Positions 61,468-64,000 of a stretch of DNA of 64,000 nt are shown piece after piece. The translations under genes were made by a program, and so were the position numbers. This stretch comes from Pseudomonas mosselii (GTDB lineage: Bacteria > Pseudomonadota > Gammaproteobacteria > Pseudomonadales > Pseudomonadaceae), in assembly GCF_003205295.1 (NCBI RefSeq), contig NZ_QJRP01000015.1:1-64000 (forward strand), given 5' to 3'. The notes under the pieces were generated by a model. That model saw nothing but the letters and a program-made list of their open reading frames with translations, was not told the DNA's origin and did not search any database. How positions within the stretch are numbered: the stretch's first letter is position 1; each line of letters begins with the position of its first letter.

Positions 61468-62847
61468 TCAGTCCAGTAGCGAGAGGGTGACCGGAGTCTG
61501 GTGGTTGTCCTCGACCCGCACCTTGAGCTCGCCTTCGTTGAGGCGGGCGGTCAGGCGCTGGCCGTTGTGGGTCTGCGCGGCGCTGCGGATAGCCTGGCCG
61601 CGCTCGTCGAGGAGGATGCTGTAGCCGCGGGCGAGGGTCGCCAATGGGCTGACCACCTGCAGCGTCTGCAACTGCGCCTGGAAGCGTTGGCGGCGATCCT
61701 TGATCACTTCGCGCATGGCCCGTGGCAGGCGTTCGGCCAGGCTGTCCAGGCGCTGCTTGAGCAGTTTCAGGTTGCGCCCCGGGTGCTGCGCGGCCAGGCG
61801 CGTGTCGAGGCGGCCGAGGCGTTGATGGCGTTGGCTCATGTCGAGCGCGAAGGCGCGGCGCAGGCGCATGTCCAGGTCGTCCAGGCGCTGGGCCTGCTGG
61901 CGCAGGCGTTCGCCCGGGTGGCGCAGGCGCCGGGCCAGGCCCTCCACGCGCAGGCGGTCATGGGCCAGGCGGCTCTGCATGCGCAGCAAGAGCCGTCGCT
62001 GCAGGCTGTCCAGGCGCTGTTGCAGGCCGCTGCTGTCGGGGGCGAGCAGCTCGGCGGCGGCTGATGGTGTGGGGGCGCGCATGTCGGCGACGAAGTCGCT
62101 GATCGACACGTCGGTCTCATGACCCACGGCGCTGACGATCGGCGTCACGCAGGCGGCCACGGCACGGGCCACGGCCTCTTCGTTGAAGCACCAGAGGTCT
62201 TCCAGCGAGCCGCCGCCACGGGCCAGGATCAGCGCGTCGAAGCCTTGTCGGTCGGCCATCTGCAGGGCGCGGACGATCTGCGCGATGGCCTCGCGGCCTT
62301 GCACGGCGGTGGGGATCAGGTTGAGTTCGACCTGCGGCGCGCGGCGCCGGAACACGCTGATGATGTCGCGGATCACCGCGCCGGTGGGCGAGGTGACGAT
62401 GCCGATGCGCTGCGGGTGGGCCGGCAGCGGCTGCTTGCGGTCGGTGCTGAACAGTCCCTCGGCGCCGAGCTTTTCCTTCAGCGCCTCGAAGGCCAGGCGC
62501 AGGGCGCCGTCACCGGCCGGCTCGACGGTGTCGAGGATCAGCTGGTAGTCGCCGCGGCCCTCGAACAGCGAAACCTTGCCGCGCACCTTTACCGCCAGGC
62601 CGTCACGCAGGGCCTGGCGCACGCGGGCGGCGTTCTGCCGGAACAGCGCGCAGCGGATCTGCGCGCCGCTGTCCTTGAGGGTGAAGTACATGTGGCCGGA
62701 GGCCGGGCGGGCGAGGTTGGAAATCTCGCCTTCCACCCAGACGCTGCGGAACACGTCCTCGAGCAGCACGCGGGCGCGGCCGTTGAGCTGGCTGACGGTG
62801 AGGACCTCGCGGTCCAGGCCGAGTCGTTCGAAAGGGTCTCTGATCAT
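61468..62847 (-). CDS. xseA: Exonuclease VII large subunit
   Basis: The 459-aa subunit of the single-strand exonuclease has an N-terminal OB fold (EGEISNLARPASGHMYFTLK), the catalytic core (ARGGGSLEDLWCFNEE and SAVGHETDVSI) and a long coiled-coil C-terminal part. It acts with XseB, which is not nearby. The start is ATG 62847 (MIRDPFERLGLDREV); the longer frame runs through REP sequence. ATG 62859 is also possible. Confidence 0.96.
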   Translation of the reverse strand: MIRDPFERLGLDREVLTVSQLNGRARVLLEDVFRSVWVEGEISNLARPASGHMYFTLKDSGAQIRCALFRQNAARVRQALRDGLAVKVRGKVSLFEGRGDYQLILDTVEPAGDGALRLAFEALKEKLGAEGLFSTDRKQPLPAHPQRIGIVTSPTGAVIRDIISVFRRRAPQVELNLIPTAVQGREAIAQIVRALQMADRQGFDALILARGGGSLEDLWCFNEEAVARAVAACVTPIVSAVGHETDVSISDFVADMRAPTPSAAAELLAPDSSGLQQRLDSLQRRLLLRMQSRLAHDRLRVEGLARRLRHPGERLRQQAQRLDDLDMRLRRAFALDMSQRHQRLGRLDTRLAAQHPGRNLKLLKQRLDSLAERLPRAMREVIKDRRQRFQAQLQTLQVVSPLATLARGYSILLDERGQAIRSAAQTHNGQRLTARLNEGELKVRVEDNHQTPVTLSLLD

Positions 62848-62919
62848 GCCGGGCATCATAAAGGACATCGGTCCCGGTTGTCTGTTCCTGGCCCGGTCGT
62901 CGCGGCATGGCGCGATCAT

Positions 62920-63036
62920 TGTAGGAGCGGCCTTGTGCCGCGAAAGGGCTGCGACGCAGCCCCAGTTCTTCAGCGTTGCCGTAGAGATTGCCGGGGCTGC
63001 TTTGCAGCCCTTTCGCGGCACAAGGCCGCTCCTACA
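62920..63036. repeat. REP palindrome pair (GGCCTTGTGCCGCG class)
   Basis: Inverted REP units (TGTAGGAGCGGCCTTG and its complement) lie between xseA and the LysR gene. Confidence 0.9.
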
Positions 63037-63055
63037 GGGTGTTTGCGCCGAGACC

Positions 63056-63934
63056 TCACTTTTTCATCGCCGCCACAAACTGCTGCACCAGCTCCCCGGC
63101 ATCCCGCCGACAAGCCAGCGCCACGGTACTTTGGCAGGCCTCGGCCAGCGGCACGAAGGTGACCGAGGGCGGGGCGATCTCGCGCATGCTTGCCGGCAAC
63201 AACGCCACCCCAAACCCGGCCTGAATCAGTTGCAGTTGCGTGGTCTTGCGCGACACCACCTGCGCCGCCTGGGGGAAGAATCCCTCGTTCATGCACAAAG
63301 ACGCCGACAGGTAGCTCAACCCGCCGCGCTGGCGATGGGGAATGGAAATGAAGCGCTCCTCGCGCAGTTGCCCCAGCCGAACATGGGTCGCCGCGGCCAG
63401 TGGGTGGTTCGCCGCCACCGCCAGCAGCAGGGGCTCGTCGAACAACGCATGCAGCTCCACGCCCTCATGCTGGCGCAGCACTGGCAGGCGCAGCAGGCCG
63501 ATTTCCAGGCGGCCCTCGGCGATGTCCTCCAGTTGCGCCTCCGACGATTGCTGGGCGATCTCCAGGGAGACGCCGGGGTTGTCCTCGAGGTAGGTGCCGA
63601 GGCGCTGCAGCAGTTGCCCAGTCAATGGCACGGTACTGGAGTGGTTCAGCCGCAGGCTGCCGCGCAGGCCCTGGCCGACCTCGCGGGCAAGGCGTTCGGC
63701 CTTGTTCAGGTCAGCCAGCAGGCGTCGGGCGCGGTCGAGGAAGGCCAGCCCGGCGGCGGTAAGCCGTGGCTGGCGAGCGGTGCGCTCGAACAGTGCGGAC
63801 CCCAGGTGCAGCTCCAGCTCCTTGATCTGTCGGCTGAGGGCCGATTGGGCGATGTACAGCCGCTCTGCGGCGGCACTGAAGCTGCCGGCCTCGGCAATTT
63901 CGACGAAATAGCGCAGCTGACGGATCGAAGTCAT
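63056..63934 (-). CDS. LysR-family transcriptional regulator
   Basis: The 292-aa regulator has the N-terminal winged helix (SIRQLRYFVEIAEAGSFSAA, residues 3-22, up to about 60) and a C-terminal substrate-binding domain (about 90-290). The effector is unknown. The nearby side gene it might control divergently lies beyond the end of the window. The start ATG 63934 gives a normal LysR length. It is monocistronic here, after a REP pair. Confidence 0.9.
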   Translation of the reverse strand: MTSIRQLRYFVEIAEAGSFSAAAERLYIAQSALSRQIKELELHLGSALFERTARQPRLTAAGLAFLDRARRLLADLNKAERLAREVGQGLRGSLRLNHSSTVPLTGQLLQRLGTYLEDNPGVSLEIAQQSSEAQLEDIAEGRLEIGLLRLPVLRQHEGVELHALFDEPLLLAVAANHPLAAATHVRLGQLREERFISIPHRQRGGLSYLSASLCMNEGFFPQAAQVVSRKTTQLQLIQAGFGVALLPASMREIAPPSVTFVPLAEACQSTVALACRRDAGELVQQFVAAMKK

Positions 63935-64000
63935 GTCATGCCTTTTCCAGATGCCTCATGGCGTAAAGGCATATTAGTCGGCATGGCTTGTCGCTGGCTA

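Overview
This is a 64 kb stretch of ordinary chromosome from a fluorescent pseudomonad, most likely Pseudomonas putida group. The evidence is the high GC content, the gene order (ndpA-hupN, valS-holC-pepA, lptFG, gcv, arcDABC, gap/edd/glk, gts/oprB, zwf/pgl/eda, leuA, xseA) and the many paired REP palindromes between genes. I see no tRNA, rRNA, insertion sequence, prophage or CRISPR array, and no clear pseudogene. No wholly new multi-gene system is evident. The less understood parts are small genes, control regions and one oddly built CoA-transferase.

Layout. 1-3.6 kb: a GntR/FadR regulator with an MFS transporter, an NTF2-like protein, a GIY-YIG protein, and a DUF6124/DUF3077 small-gene pair behind a structured leader. 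4-15.7 kb: housekeeping genes, namely ndpA, hupN, rlmF, valS, an unrecognised 124-aa gene, holC, pepA, lptFG, an RDD protein and a cold-shock protein. 16-25.1 kb: a glycine cleavage/serine deaminase operon (gcvH-gcvP-sdaA-gcvT, minus strand) with a sigma-54 promoter; the TyrR-type activator gcsR lies upstream, with the glutamate carrier gltS in between. 25.3-32.5 kb: the arginine deiminase operon arcD-arcA-arcB-arcC plus a DUF5064 gene behind an Anr box, and a divergent second arcD. 32.5-39.5 kb: a family III CoA-transferase, a YbaN protein, and a heme-uptake module of ECF sigma, FecR-type anti-sigma, STN-type TonB receptor and heme oxygenase.

39.7-58.3 kb is a nearly complete glucose catabolism island. 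Glucose enters through OprB and GtsABCD, is phosphorylated by Glk, and passes through Zwf, Pgl, Edd and Eda (Entner-Doudoroff) to Gap. GltR/GtrS and HexR are encoded within it. HexR-type operators are visible at gap/edd and zwf, and A-rich Crc/Hfq-type motifs lie at the ribosome binding sites of three genes. 58.5-64 kb: leuA with a possible leader peptide, an M23 peptidase, xseA and a LysR regulator.

REP palindrome pairs recur about every 4 kb. Several sit inside operons (gtsA/gtsB, arcB/arcC, gcvP/sdaA), where they could set unequal expression of neighbouring genes.
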